Under the pieces are notes generated by a model. That model was not told the DNA's origin, did no database searches, and saw only the letters and a program-made list of their open reading frames with translations. A stretch of DNA of 64,000 nt, taken from positions 1 through 64,000 of the forward strand of contig PABA01000151.1 of the NCBI GenBank assembly GCA_002699025.1, in the 5' to 3' direction. The position numbers and the translations under genes were made by a program. Shown here one piece after another: positions 1-6,571 of this stretch; positions within the stretch are counted from its first letter, which is position 1; every line of letters starts with the position of its first letter. This stretch comes from Sandaracinus sp. (lineage in GTDB: Bacteria > Myxococcota_A > Polyangia > Polyangiales > Houyiibacteriaceae).

Positions 1-2
1 CG

Positions 3-320
3 ATGGTCATCGCCGGGCTCCGCTGGCGGGAGCAGGGCGCCGAGGGCGTGGTCCTGCGCCTCCCGGGGGGCGCGACGATGAAGCGGCTCGTCGCGCTGAT
101 CGACGGGCGCCTCGGCTTCGGGCGGAACCTCCTGCTCCACGACTTCGAGCCCGCGCCGCACAGCGAGGTCGGCCTCGTGCCGAGCGAGAGCGACTTCGTG
201 CGTACCCACGGCGGGCGCATGCTCGAGCTCGGGCTCGCGCCGGGCTCGCCGACCCTGAAGGCGCTCCGCGACGCGGCCGCCCAGCCCGACCCCCCGGGCG
301 TCGACCTCCGCTTCTCCTAG
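3..320 (+). CDS. Hypothetical protein, C-terminal part (5' end outside window)
   Basis: The frame is open to the left edge, so the first in-frame ATG at position 3 cannot be told apart from an internal Met and the true start probably lies upstream of the window. About 105 residues are visible. They have no cysteine, signal peptide or membrane segment, and I do not recognise the family. The stop at 318-320 is followed at once by two strong hairpins, so this is the last gene of its transcript. GC-rich third codon positions support coding. Function unknown. Confidence 0.6.
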   Translation: MVIAGLRWREQGAEGVVLRLPGGATMKRLVALIDGRLGFGRNLLLHDFEPAPHSEVGLVPSESDFVRTHGGRMLELGLAPGSPTLKALRDAAAQPDPPGVDLRFS

Positions 321-368
321 CGGCCGGTCCCTGGCCGGCCGCTCTGGCGGAATCCCGGGGATTCCGCC
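320..368 (+). terminator. Two consecutive hairpins after the first gene
   Basis: Hairpin one has an 8-bp stem (320-327 with 335-342) and overlaps the stop codon. Hairpin two is perfect: GGCGGAATCC (346-355), a three-base CGG loop, then the exact reverse complement (359-368). There is no T-run, so this is a terminator or 3'-end stabiliser without the classic U tract, which is common in very GC-rich genomes. Confidence 0.55.
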
Positions 369-497
369 GTGGGAGGACCGCATCCACTCGCGCTCCCGCG
401 CTCGCGCTTCGCCTGGTTGGGCCCGTGGGCAGCCGGGCGCCCCCGCCAGGCGGGTCAGGAATCTCCCGATCAGCTCGAACCGCACGCGGAACCATCC

Positions 498-546
498 GCG
501 AAATCCCCTCGGGATTTCGCCAGAGCGACCGGCTCAGCCGGTCGCT
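498..546 (-). terminator. Two consecutive hairpins at the end of the convergent lipoprotein gene
   Basis: GCGAAATCCC (498-507) pairs perfectly across a CTC loop with 511-520, and AGCGACCGG (524-532) pairs perfectly with 538-546. The second stem runs into the stop codon of the minus-strand lipoprotein gene. With the hairpins at 320-368 this makes a four-hairpin bidirectional termination zone between converging genes. Confidence 0.5.
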
Positions 547-844
547 AGGGGAGGGTCGACCAGGACGCGCAGGTCTCCGCGTCGGCGCAGACCCAGTGGC
601 ATCCCTCGACGCCGCACGGGTAGCAGCAGCTCAGTCCCTCCGGGCAGGCGCGCACCTCGGCCGGGCCGCCCTGGCTTCCGGCGCGGCAGACGATCGGCTC
701 GGCCGGGGTCTCCTCGCCGCGCTGCTCCACCTCGTCCCCGCTGGTGACCTCGTCGTCGGGCTCCCCGCCGCTCCCGCAGGCCGAGAGCGCGAGGAGCGCC
801 GCGAGGACGAAGGAGCGGGTGGCGGTCGCGCGTTTCGTGCTCAT
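545..844 (-). CDS. Cysteine-rich small lipoprotein
   Basis: A 99-residue predicted lipoprotein. The chosen ATG (842-844) puts a basic N-region directly before a hydrophobic core ending in the lipobox Leu-Ser-Ala-Cys at Cys23; an upstream ATG at 913 would add an unlikely Arg/His-rich extension. After an acidic linker, the C-terminal half holds about ten cysteines, which suggests a small disulfide-stabilised domain. No family recognised. It is probably lipid-anchored in the envelope and is transcribed alone towards the hairpins at 498-546. Confidence 0.75.
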   Translation of the reverse strand: MSTKRATATRSFVLAALLALSACGSGGEPDDEVTSGDEVEQRGEETPAEPIVCRAGSQGGPAEVRACPEGLSCCYPCGVEGCHWVCADAETCASWSTLP

Positions 845-918
845 CGTGCCGCCCATCATGCCTCGTTTCGACCGGAGCGTGCGATGAGCGTGTCCGGTCC
901 GGTTCGGCTTCATGCTGC

Positions 919-952
919 GGGCAGGGGCAGGGGCAGGGGCACGGGCACGGGG
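919..952. repeat. GGGCAC/GGGCAG hexamer run
   Basis: Low-complexity run of about five GGGCAN hexamers just beyond the stop of the next minus-strand gene. The same (GTGCCC/GGGCAC)n motif recurs at 13590-13660, 13806-13821, 22031-22066, 22110-22140 and 58844-58870, mostly in intergenic DNA close to gene ends. Confidence 0.7.
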
Positions 953-965
953 TGGGTGCTCAGGG

Positions 966-1349
966 TCAGTCGCGGCGGCAGGTGACGCGGGTCTGGAACT
1001 CGCGGGCCGGGGAGCCGCGGCGGGTCGCCACGCGCTCGGTCTCGCTCGCGTCGACGCGGCGCTCCACGGGCTCCGGGTCGACGTTCGTCGCGATGTCGCA
1101 CTTCACCGGGTAGTCGCAGCTGTTCTCCACGACCACGATGTGCGTGTAGCCGTAGGCCTGGTAGGGCGCCTCCTTCGAGACCTCCACGCAGCTCGGCACG
1201 TCGTTCTCGTCGGCGCGCGCGCTGGGCGGCAGCGCCCCGAGGACGGGGAGAGCGAGGAGGGCGGCGAGGGCACTGCGGCGGAGGGCACCGCGGCGGAGGG
1301 CACTGCGGCGGAGGGTCATGCGGCGGAGGGTCATGCGGCGGAGGGTCAT
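966..1349 (-). CDS. Secreted small protein with repeat-expanded signal peptide
   Basis: A 127-residue protein if started at 1349. Starts at 1334 and 1319 are equally possible because the N-terminus is built from 15-bp units that each encode Leu-Arg-Arg-Met-Thr or a close variant. The repeats feed into a hydrophobic core and an Ala-Arg-Ala signal-peptidase I site before Asp-Glu-Asn-Asp. The mature part of about 80 residues has four cysteines and a strand-rich look (Tyr-Thr-His-Ile-Val-Val-Val-Glu-Asn). No recognised family; likely periplasmic or secreted. Confidence 0.7.
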   Translation of the reverse strand: MTLRRMTLRRMTLRRSALRRGALRRSALAALLALPVLGALPPSARADENDVPSCVEVSKEAPYQAYGYTHIVVVENSCDYPVKCDIATNVDPEPVERRVDASETERVATRRGSPAREFQTRVTCRRD

Positions 1350-1350
1350 G
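1266..1350. repeat. 15-bp in-frame tandem repeat at a start codon
   Basis: Five to six copies of a 15-bp unit (GGYRCYGCGGCGGAG on the plus strand). The three copies nearest the gene's 5' end each carry a start codon in the same frame, so unit gain or loss changes the length of the signal-peptide n-region without changing frame. Confidence 0.75.
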
Positions 1351-1472
1351 GTGGCGTCTGTCCCTCAGCGTGCGCGCGGAGGCGTCGCGCTGGCAAGCGG
1401 GGGGCGTCGCCCGGACGGACGAAGCGCCCGGCGCCGATGTTCACTCCGCCCGGTCTGCGATAGCGTGATGCC

Positions 1473-1727
1473 GTGCGCTCCCTCCTCGCCCTCCCGCTCC
1501 TCCTCGCGCTCGCCTGCGGCGAGGAGCGCCCCCCGACGCCGCCCGCTCCCGAGGCGCCCGCCGCCGAGCCCACCGACGAGGACGAGGCCCTCCTCGACGA
1601 AGAGCTCCTCGAGGACGACGCGCCCCCCTCCCTCGGCGAATCCGAGCTCGACGCCATGAGCGAGCCCGAGCTCGAGGCCGCCTGCTTCCAGGGCTCGACC
1701 GGCGCCTGCGACCGCCTCGGCCACTGA
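1473..1727 (+). CDS. Small acidic lipoprotein
   Basis: An 84-residue lipoprotein read from a GTG start. Signal core followed by lipobox Leu-Ala-Leu-Ala-Cys (Cys15), a Pro/Ala/Glu linker, a very acidic stretch (Asp-Glu-Asp-Glu-Ala-Leu-Leu-Asp-Glu-Glu), and a C-terminal Cys-Phe-Gln-Gly-Ser-Thr-Gly-Ala-Cys-Asp motif. That ending resembles one Sel1-like or cysteine-hairpin unit seen in myxobacterial lipoproteins. The stop lies 11 bp before the FHA activator, so the two are likely co-transcribed. Function unknown. Confidence 0.7.
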   Translation: MRSLLALPLLLALACGEERPPTPPAPEAPAAEPTDEDEALLDEELLEDDAPPSLGESELDAMSEPELEAACFQGSTGACDRLGH

Positions 1728-1738
1728 AGGAGCCCTCG

Positions 1739-3034
1739 ATGAGCCAGCAGACCGAGCAGCACGGCGCCCGCGGCATCCCCACGCGCGCCGTCGCCGTCCA
1801 GGTGCTCGAGGGCGCCGACGCCGGCCAGCGCGCCAGCGGCGACGCGCGCCTCACCGTCGGCACCGCCAGCGACAACGACCTCGTCCTCCAGGACCCGACC
1901 GTCTCCCGCTATCACCTCGAGCTCCGCCGCGGCCCCCACGGCATCGAGGCCCGCGACCTCGGCTCCACCAACGGCACCCTCGCCGGCGCCCTCCGCCTCA
2001 CCGAGGCGGCCGTCCCCGCCGGCACCGTCCTCACGCTCGGCAAGACCGCCCTCCGCGTCGACGACGGCGAGGCGCAGGAGCTCGACCTCCACGACGGCAC
2101 CCACCTCGCCGGCCTCCGCGGCCGCTCGCCGGCCATGCGCCACCTCATGGCCAAGGTGAAGCGCGCCTCCCAGTCCGACGTCGCCGTGCTCCTCGTCGGC
2201 GAGAGCGGCACGGGCAAGGAGCGCATCGCCGAGGCGCTCCACCAGATCGGCCCGCGCCGCCGTGGCCCCTTCGTCACCGTCGACTGCGGCGCCCTCGCGC
2301 CGACCCTCGTCGCGAGCGAGCTCTTCGGCCACGAGGCCGGCGCCTTCACCGGCGCCAAGGCCCGGCACCCGGGCGCCTTCGAGCGCGCCGACGGGGGCAC
2401 GCTCTTCCTCGACGAGATCGGCGAGCTCCCCGAGTCGCTCCAGGCGACGCTCCTCGGCGCCCTCGAGCGCCGTCGCTTCCGCCGCCTCGGCGGCCGCGAG
2501 GAGATCGCCGTCGACGTGCGCGTCGTCTCCGCGACCCACCGGGACGTGCGCGCCGACGTGAATACGGGCCGCTTCCGCCTCGACCTCTTCTACCGGCTCG
2601 CCGTCGTCACCCTCGAGGTCCCCCCGCTCCGCGCGCGCCCCGACGACATCGAGCTCCTCGCCGAGCACTTCCTCCAGGAGCTCGGCTGGCAGCGCCCGCA
2701 GGACGTGCTCACGCCGCCCGTGCTCGAGGCGCTCCGGCGCCACCACTGGCCCGGCAACGTCCGCGAGCTCCGCAACTTCGTCGAGGCCACGGTCGCCATG
2801 GGCGAGCCCCCCGAGCTCCACGGCGCCGTCGAGGGCGCGGGCGCCGACCCCTTCGCCGCCGTCCTCGAGCGCCCCTGGAAGGATGCCCGCGCCGCCATCG
2901 TCGGCGAGCTCGAGCGCCGCTACTTCGGCCGCCTCATCGAGCGCACCGAGGGCAACGTCTCCGAAGCCGCCCGCGTGGCGGAGATGGACCGCGGCCACCT
3001 CACGGACCTCCTCCGCCGCCACGGCCTGAAGTAG
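1739..3034 (+). CDS. FHA-domain sigma-54-dependent transcriptional activator
   Basis: A 431-residue bacterial enhancer-binding protein. An N-terminal FHA domain (about residues 25-110; Arg-Tyr-His and Ser-Thr-Asn-Gly-Thr signatures) binds phosphothreonine. The AAA+ domain follows with Walker A Gly-Glu-Ser-Gly-Thr-Gly-Lys-Glu, the sigma-54-contacting GAFTGA loop, Walker B Leu-Phe-Leu-Asp-Glu-Ile and the R-finger region. A Fis-type helix-turn-helix ends the protein. The ATG is preceded by GGAG. FHA-activators in this phylum are normally switched by Hanks-type kinases, three of which lie in this window, though a direct link is inference. A hairpin (3047-3075) ends the transcript. Confidence 0.93.
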   Translation: MSQQTEQHGARGIPTRAVAVQVLEGADAGQRASGDARLTVGTASDNDLVLQDPTVSRYHLELRRGPHGIEARDLGSTNGTLAGALRLTEAAVPAGTVLTLGKTALRVDDGEAQELDLHDGTHLAGLRGRSPAMRHLMAKVKRASQSDVAVLLVGESGTGKERIAEALHQIGPRRRGPFVTVDCGALAPTLVASELFGHEAGAFTGAKARHPGAFERADGGTLFLDEIGELPESLQATLLGALERRRFRRLGGREEIAVDVRVVSATHRDVRADVNTGRFRLDLFYRLAVVTLEVPPLRARPDDIELLAEHFLQELGWQRPQDVLTPPVLEALRRHHWPGNVRELRNFVEATVAMGEPPELHGAVEGAGADPFAAVLERPWKDARAAIVGELERRYFGRLIERTEGNVSEAARVAEMDRGHLTDLLRRHGLK

Positions 3035-3046
3035 CCGGGGAGGGCG

Positions 3047-3075
3047 GTCGCCCCATCACGCTCGGACGGGGCGAC
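3047..3075 (+). terminator. Hairpin after the FHA activator
   Basis: GTCGCCCC (3047-3054) pairs perfectly with GGGGCGAC (3068-3075), 13 bp downstream of the stop codon. No T-run follows. Confidence 0.4.
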
Positions 3076-3191
3076 ACGGGCGCGGTCCATGCGCGCGATC
3101 GGCGGCGCGGCCACGCCGCCCTCGAGACGCTCGGTCGCTCCGACGCCCACGCCTTCGCCACGGAGCAAGCGGGGAGGCGACGGCGCGCCGC

Positions 3192-3542
3192 TCAGCCGAT
3201 CTCGCCGGCGTCGACGAGCTTCTTCAGCTCGGCGAAGCCGCCGACGAGCACGCCCCGGCGGAAGACCATCGGGAAGGTGGGCCAGCCGGTCCACATCTTC
3301 AGCGCGTTCCGCCGCCGCCAGGGCCCGACGTAGGAGCCGTACTCGAGGTAGCGATGGGCGATGCCCTTCGCGTCGAGGAGCTTGCGCGCCTTCCGCGGGA
3401 AGGGGTTCTGCTTCATCCCGACGACCACCAGGTCGTTCGCCTCGATGGCGCGCTGCACCTCCTCGACGATGTCGCCGTGGGGGGCGACCTTCTCGCGGGC
3501 GGCGGGGTGGATCTTCTCTTCGGGCAGGATGGGCCGGCTCAT
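3192..3542 (-). CDS. Glutaredoxin-like protein lacking all cysteines
   Basis: A 116-residue thioredoxin-fold protein of the glutaredoxin type. The beta-strand Leu-Val-Val-Val-Gly-Met-Lys, the segment aligned with the active site, the cis-Pro region Trp-Pro-Thr-Phe-Pro-Met-Val-Phe and the glutathione-binding Gly-Gly-Phe follow the monothiol (Grx4-like) layout. Where the family has CGFS or CPYC, this protein has Asn-Pro-Phe-Pro, and it contains no cysteine anywhere, so it cannot do thiol-disulfide chemistry. A non-catalytic binding or scaffold role is inferred. The ATG at 3542 follows GAGAG. It lies upstream of nothing co-directional but shares direction with the DUF547 gene, which ends 54 bp before it. 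Confidence 0.8.
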   Translation of the reverse strand: MSRPILPEEKIHPAAREKVAPHGDIVEEVQRAIEANDLVVVGMKQNPFPRKARKLLDAKGIAHRYLEYGSYVGPWRRRNALKMWTGWPTFPMVFRRGVLVGGFAELKKLVDAGEIG

Positions 3543-3596
3543 GGGGCTCTCTCGGGGTGAAGGGTTCCGGGCGAAAGGGGTCACGGAGCGCGCCGC

Positions 3597-4484
3597 TCAG
3601 GCGGCGTTCAGGGACCAGTCGTAGGGCGCGTAGGTCCAGCGGCTCCCGCGCGCCAGCGCGGCGCGGAGGGGCGCGGCGACGGGAGGCTCGGCGTGGGCCT
3701 CGAGGAAGGCGGCGACGCCGGCGCGGCCACCGAAGTCGCGCGCGTACCAGCGGAGGATGCGGGGCAGCACGAGGCGCCCTCGCTCCACGCGCACGCTCGC
3801 GTTCACCCAGCTCCGCGCGGCGAGCTCGAGCTGCCCGTCGAGCTGCTCGGGCGTGTAGAAGCCGACGGGCGGGCAGCTCTCGGAGGCGCAGACGAGCGCC
3901 GCGTGGACGCGCGGGTCGAGGCGGCGCGCGGCGAAGGCGTGGCCGGCGTGGCCCGGCGGCAGCACGCGGCGTCCGGTGGCCGGGTGCGGGGCGTCGCAGC
4001 GCAGCAGCGCGTTCTCGATCGCGTCGAGGCTCAGCTCGGCCTCGCCGACCCGGTAGCGCACGGCGGCGAAGAAGCTCGGCACCTCCATCACGGATCGCTC
4101 GATGCCGAGGGCGAGCACGCCGTGGATCGCGAGCACGTTGTAGAGGTTCGCGAAGAAGCTGATGCGCTCGGCGTCGCTCGGGAGGTCGGCGGGGGTGAGG
4201 CGGCGCAGCCCCGGGGCCAGGCGCTCGAGCTCGGCGAAGGCCTCGCTCCGCCGCAGGCGCCGGTAGTCGACTCGGCCCGAGGCGTCCACGAGCTCGGCCT
4301 TCAGCGCGTGGCGCGCGTCGCGGAGGGCGCGGAGGAGCGCCTGGGGGTCGCGCTCCTCGGGGAGGGGGCCGGCGTTGAGGACGTGGTCGCGCCGGAACGG
4401 CGGCGCGAAGGCGCCGAGGAGCGCGCGGAGATCGCGGGCGTGCCGGAGGACGTCCCAGGCGTCACGCAGCGCGGAGAGGGCCAT
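3597..4484 (-). CDS. DUF547 domain protein
   Basis: A 295-residue protein. The middle (Phe-Phe-Ala-Asn-Leu-Tyr-Asn-Val-Leu-Ala-Ile-His, the short helix ending in Leu-Asp-Ala-Ile-Glu-Asn, and Asp-Pro-Arg-Val-His-Ala-Ala-Leu-Val-Cys-Ala-Ser-Glu-Ser-Cys-Pro-Pro) is the signature of DUF547, a papain-like fold with Cys/His candidates that is widespread but uncharacterised. The start at 4484 was chosen because upstream codons are a Ser/Arg-rich antisense shadow of the next gene. No signal peptide. It is divergent from the phosphodiesterase gene at 4630 and precedes the glutaredoxin-like gene, possibly in one transcript. Confidence 0.85.
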   Translation of the reverse strand: MALSALRDAWDVLRHARDLRALLGAFAPPFRRDHVLNAGPLPEERDPQALLRALRDARHALKAELVDASGRVDYRRLRRSEAFAELERLAPGLRRLTPADLPSDAERISFFANLYNVLAIHGVLALGIERSVMEVPSFFAAVRYRVGEAELSLDAIENALLRCDAPHPATGRRVLPPGHAGHAFAARRLDPRVHAALVCASESCPPVGFYTPEQLDGQLELAARSWVNASVRVERGRLVLPRILRWYARDFGGRAGVAAFLEAHAEPPVAAPLRAALARGSRWTYAPYDWSLNAA

Positions 4485-4629
4485 GCGAGAGGGACCGTCG
4501 CACGAGCGGCCTCGGCGTGACGCGGCTTTTTCGAGGAGGCGCGGGGTCGGTGGGGCCGGCGGCCGTGACAGCGCCGCCCGGAGCCGCCATGGTAGGCGCG
4601 ACGACGACGAGTTGGAGGACGCGCGAGAC

Positions 4630-5484
4630 ATGAGCGACGAGGCGGCGAAGGTGGATCGGCTCCGGGTGGCGACGCTGAACGTGTGGAACAAGAGCGGGCC
4701 CTGGCTCGACCGGCGGACGCTGATCCGCGAGCAGCTCGAGGAGCTCGCGCCGGACATCGTGGGGCTGCAGGAGATCCTCGAGCTGCGGGTCGGCGACAAC
4801 GCCATGAACCAAGCCGACGAGCTCCTCCCCGAGGGCTTTCACCGGGCCTACGGTGCCTCGCACGAGATGAGCGGGAGCTGGGTCCCCGAGGGGCAGCACC
4901 TGCTCTTCGGGAACGCCCTGCTCAGCCGCTTCCCGATCCGCGCGCACTTCGTCCATCCGCTCCCCGGCGAGGACCTGAGCGACCAGAAGCGCACGCTCCT
5001 GCACGCCGTGCTCGAGACGCCCTTCGGCGTGCTCGACGTCTTCGTCACGCACCTGAACTGGAAGCTCGAGGAGGGGTGGATCCGCGAGCGGCAGGTGAAG
5101 GAGATCGCGCGGCTGATCGGCGAGAAGGCGCGCGACGACGGGCGCTACCCGCCGCTGCTGATGGGCGACCTGAACGCCGAGCCGCAGAGCGACGAGATCC
5201 GCTACCTCGGCGGCTACACGCGGCTGGGCGAGGAGCGCACGGTGCGCTTCACGGACGTGTGGTCGTACGGGGGCGTCGGGCCGGGCCACACCTTCGACAC
5301 GATCCGGAACCGCTTCGCGGGGCAGTACCCGGAGCCGCCGCGGCGCATCGACTACATCTTCGTGCGCGGGCCCGCCCACGACGGGCGCGGGCGGCCGATG
5401 CGGCCGCGGATCTGGGCGCATCGGGACGAGAACGAGATCTTCCCGAGCGACCACTTCGGCGTGGCCTGCGACTTCGCGGTCTGA
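4630..5484 (+). CDS. Endonuclease/exonuclease/phosphatase family protein
   Basis: A 284-residue metal-dependent phosphodiesterase of the EEP superfamily. Motifs in order: Val-Ala-Thr-Leu-Asn-Val-Trp-Asn, Ile-Val-Gly-Leu-Gln-Glu-Ile (metal-binding Glu), Phe-Val-Thr-His-Leu-Asn, Leu-Met-Gly-Asp-Leu-Asn-Ala-Glu, Arg-Ile-Asp-Tyr-Ile-Phe-Val-Arg, and the terminal Ser-Asp-His-Phe-Gly-Val (catalytic His). It has no signal peptide, so it is probably cytoplasmic. The substrate (DNA, phospholipid head group or nucleotide) cannot be read from sequence. The start at 4630 begins the conserved N-terminus; longer starts extend into antisense of the DUF547 gene. Confidence 0.9.
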   Translation: MSDEAAKVDRLRVATLNVWNKSGPWLDRRTLIREQLEELAPDIVGLQEILELRVGDNAMNQADELLPEGFHRAYGASHEMSGSWVPEGQHLLFGNALLSRFPIRAHFVHPLPGEDLSDQKRTLLHAVLETPFGVLDVFVTHLNWKLEEGWIRERQVKEIARLIGEKARDDGRYPPLLMGDLNAEPQSDEIRYLGGYTRLGEERTVRFTDVWSYGGVGPGHTFDTIRNRFAGQYPEPPRRIDYIFVRGPAHDGRGRPMRPRIWAHRDENEIFPSDHFGVACDFAV

Positions 5485-5660
5485 CGCGGTCGCGTGACCG
5501 TCCGCGCAGGCCGTCGGCGCCGGGCCCGAGCGCACGGCCCGGAGCGCACCGCCACCGAACGTGCTCCTCGGCCTGAGCAGCGCGGCGCCGGAGCGCGACC
5601 GTCAGAACGCGGCGGGGTCGGAGCGCGGCGGTCGGAGCGCGGCCGTCAGCGCGCGTTCGT

Positions 5661-5713
5661 CAGAGCACCGTCCTCAGAGCACTGTCCTCAGAGCACCGTC
5701 CTCAGAGCACCGG
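5661..5713. repeat. 14-bp tandem repeat at a gene end
   Basis: Three full copies and one partial of CAGAGCACYGTCCT. The final unit contains the stop codon of the minus-strand small gene (5702-5704), so the C-terminus of that protein sits at the repeat edge. Related GGAGCGCGG repeats lie at about 5586-5645. Confidence 0.75.
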
Positions 5714-5968
5714 GAAGCCGAGCGCCTCGAGGTCCTTGCGCAGGGCCTCGCTCGGCGGCACCGCGCCCAGGTCGAGGTGACTCGCCAGCTCCCGCGCCGC
5801 GGCGCGCACCTCGATGCGCGTCGGCACGCTCGTGGCGTGTTCGCGCACGCGGCAGCGCGCCTCCGCCAGCCGCCACGCGGCGACGGCCAGCCCACCGCTC
5901 TCCTCCAGGATCGCGGCGTAGCCTCCGGGGTGCTGGGTCTTCTTCAGGAGCCACTCGATCGGTCGCAT
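5702..5968 (-). CDS. Small hypothetical protein
   Basis: An 88-residue soluble, probably helical protein starting Met-Arg-Pro-Ile-Glu-Trp-Leu-Leu-Lys-Lys. A GAGG lies just upstream of the ATG. One cysteine, no signal or membrane segment, and no recognised family. It is isolated: about 600 bp upstream carries no convincing gene and a repeat abuts its stop. Codon use agrees with its neighbours. Confidence 0.55.
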   Translation of the reverse strand: MRPIEWLLKKTQHPGGYAAILEESGGLAVAAWRLAEARCRVREHATSVPTRIEVRAAARELASHLDLGAVPPSEALRKDLEALGFPVL

Positions 5969-6571
5969 GATGCCTCGCCTTCGCTTCGTTCTTCCCTCCG
6001 CGCGTCCTTCTCGATGTGCGGATTGGACGCACCTCACCGTCGTGCCGTGACGCCCTGAAGCGTCGACACCGCCCTCCCGCGGGCAGGGGGATGGCCTCGC
6101 GGGTCGTCCGGGGCCGGGGCCTCGAACCGTGAGCGCAACGCGCTCGCCCTGATAGACGGGAAGAAGCGGCAGATCGTCAAATTTTCGACCCCCGACCCCC
6201 TCCCCACCTTGGGTCGTTTCTTCGCCGCGCCCCCGGCCGCGCCGACGGGCAGGCCTCGCCCTCGGAAGCCCGAAAGCGTCATCTTTTCGATGGGATGGCG
6301 CGCCTGAACGCAGGGCCCGGGCACCGGCCGAGGCGCCTCCGCGGCCACGAATTCGACGGATCGAGCCGCTCGTCCGGCCCGCTTCGGCGCCGTACGACGC
6401 GCGATACGGGAAGCGCCGCCCCGAGATGCGGACGGTGCCCCTGCTCCGCACACCGCTCCAGCGAGCGGGTCCACGACGGGCCGCGAGCAGACCGAATCCG
6501 AGCCGAGCCCAGGCTGGGGGCCTGGGCCGGACGGCGCGCACGAGTCCCGGTCCGAGCCCCGAGCCGAGCCG
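5969..6571. other. Intergenic region, no gene found
   Basis: About 600 bp between two minus-strand genes. Open frames here have arginine/proline-rich shadow composition and none resembles a protein family. I see no RNA-gene signature or strong hairpin. It presumably contains the promoter of the small gene at 5702-5968. Confidence 0.4.

Noticed and set aside
5969-6571. Upstream extension of the 88-residue gene at 5702 to 6541
   Set aside because: The extra residues are Arg/Gly/Pro-rich without motif, and the ATG at 5968 has a GAGG upstream; no evidence supports the longer form.
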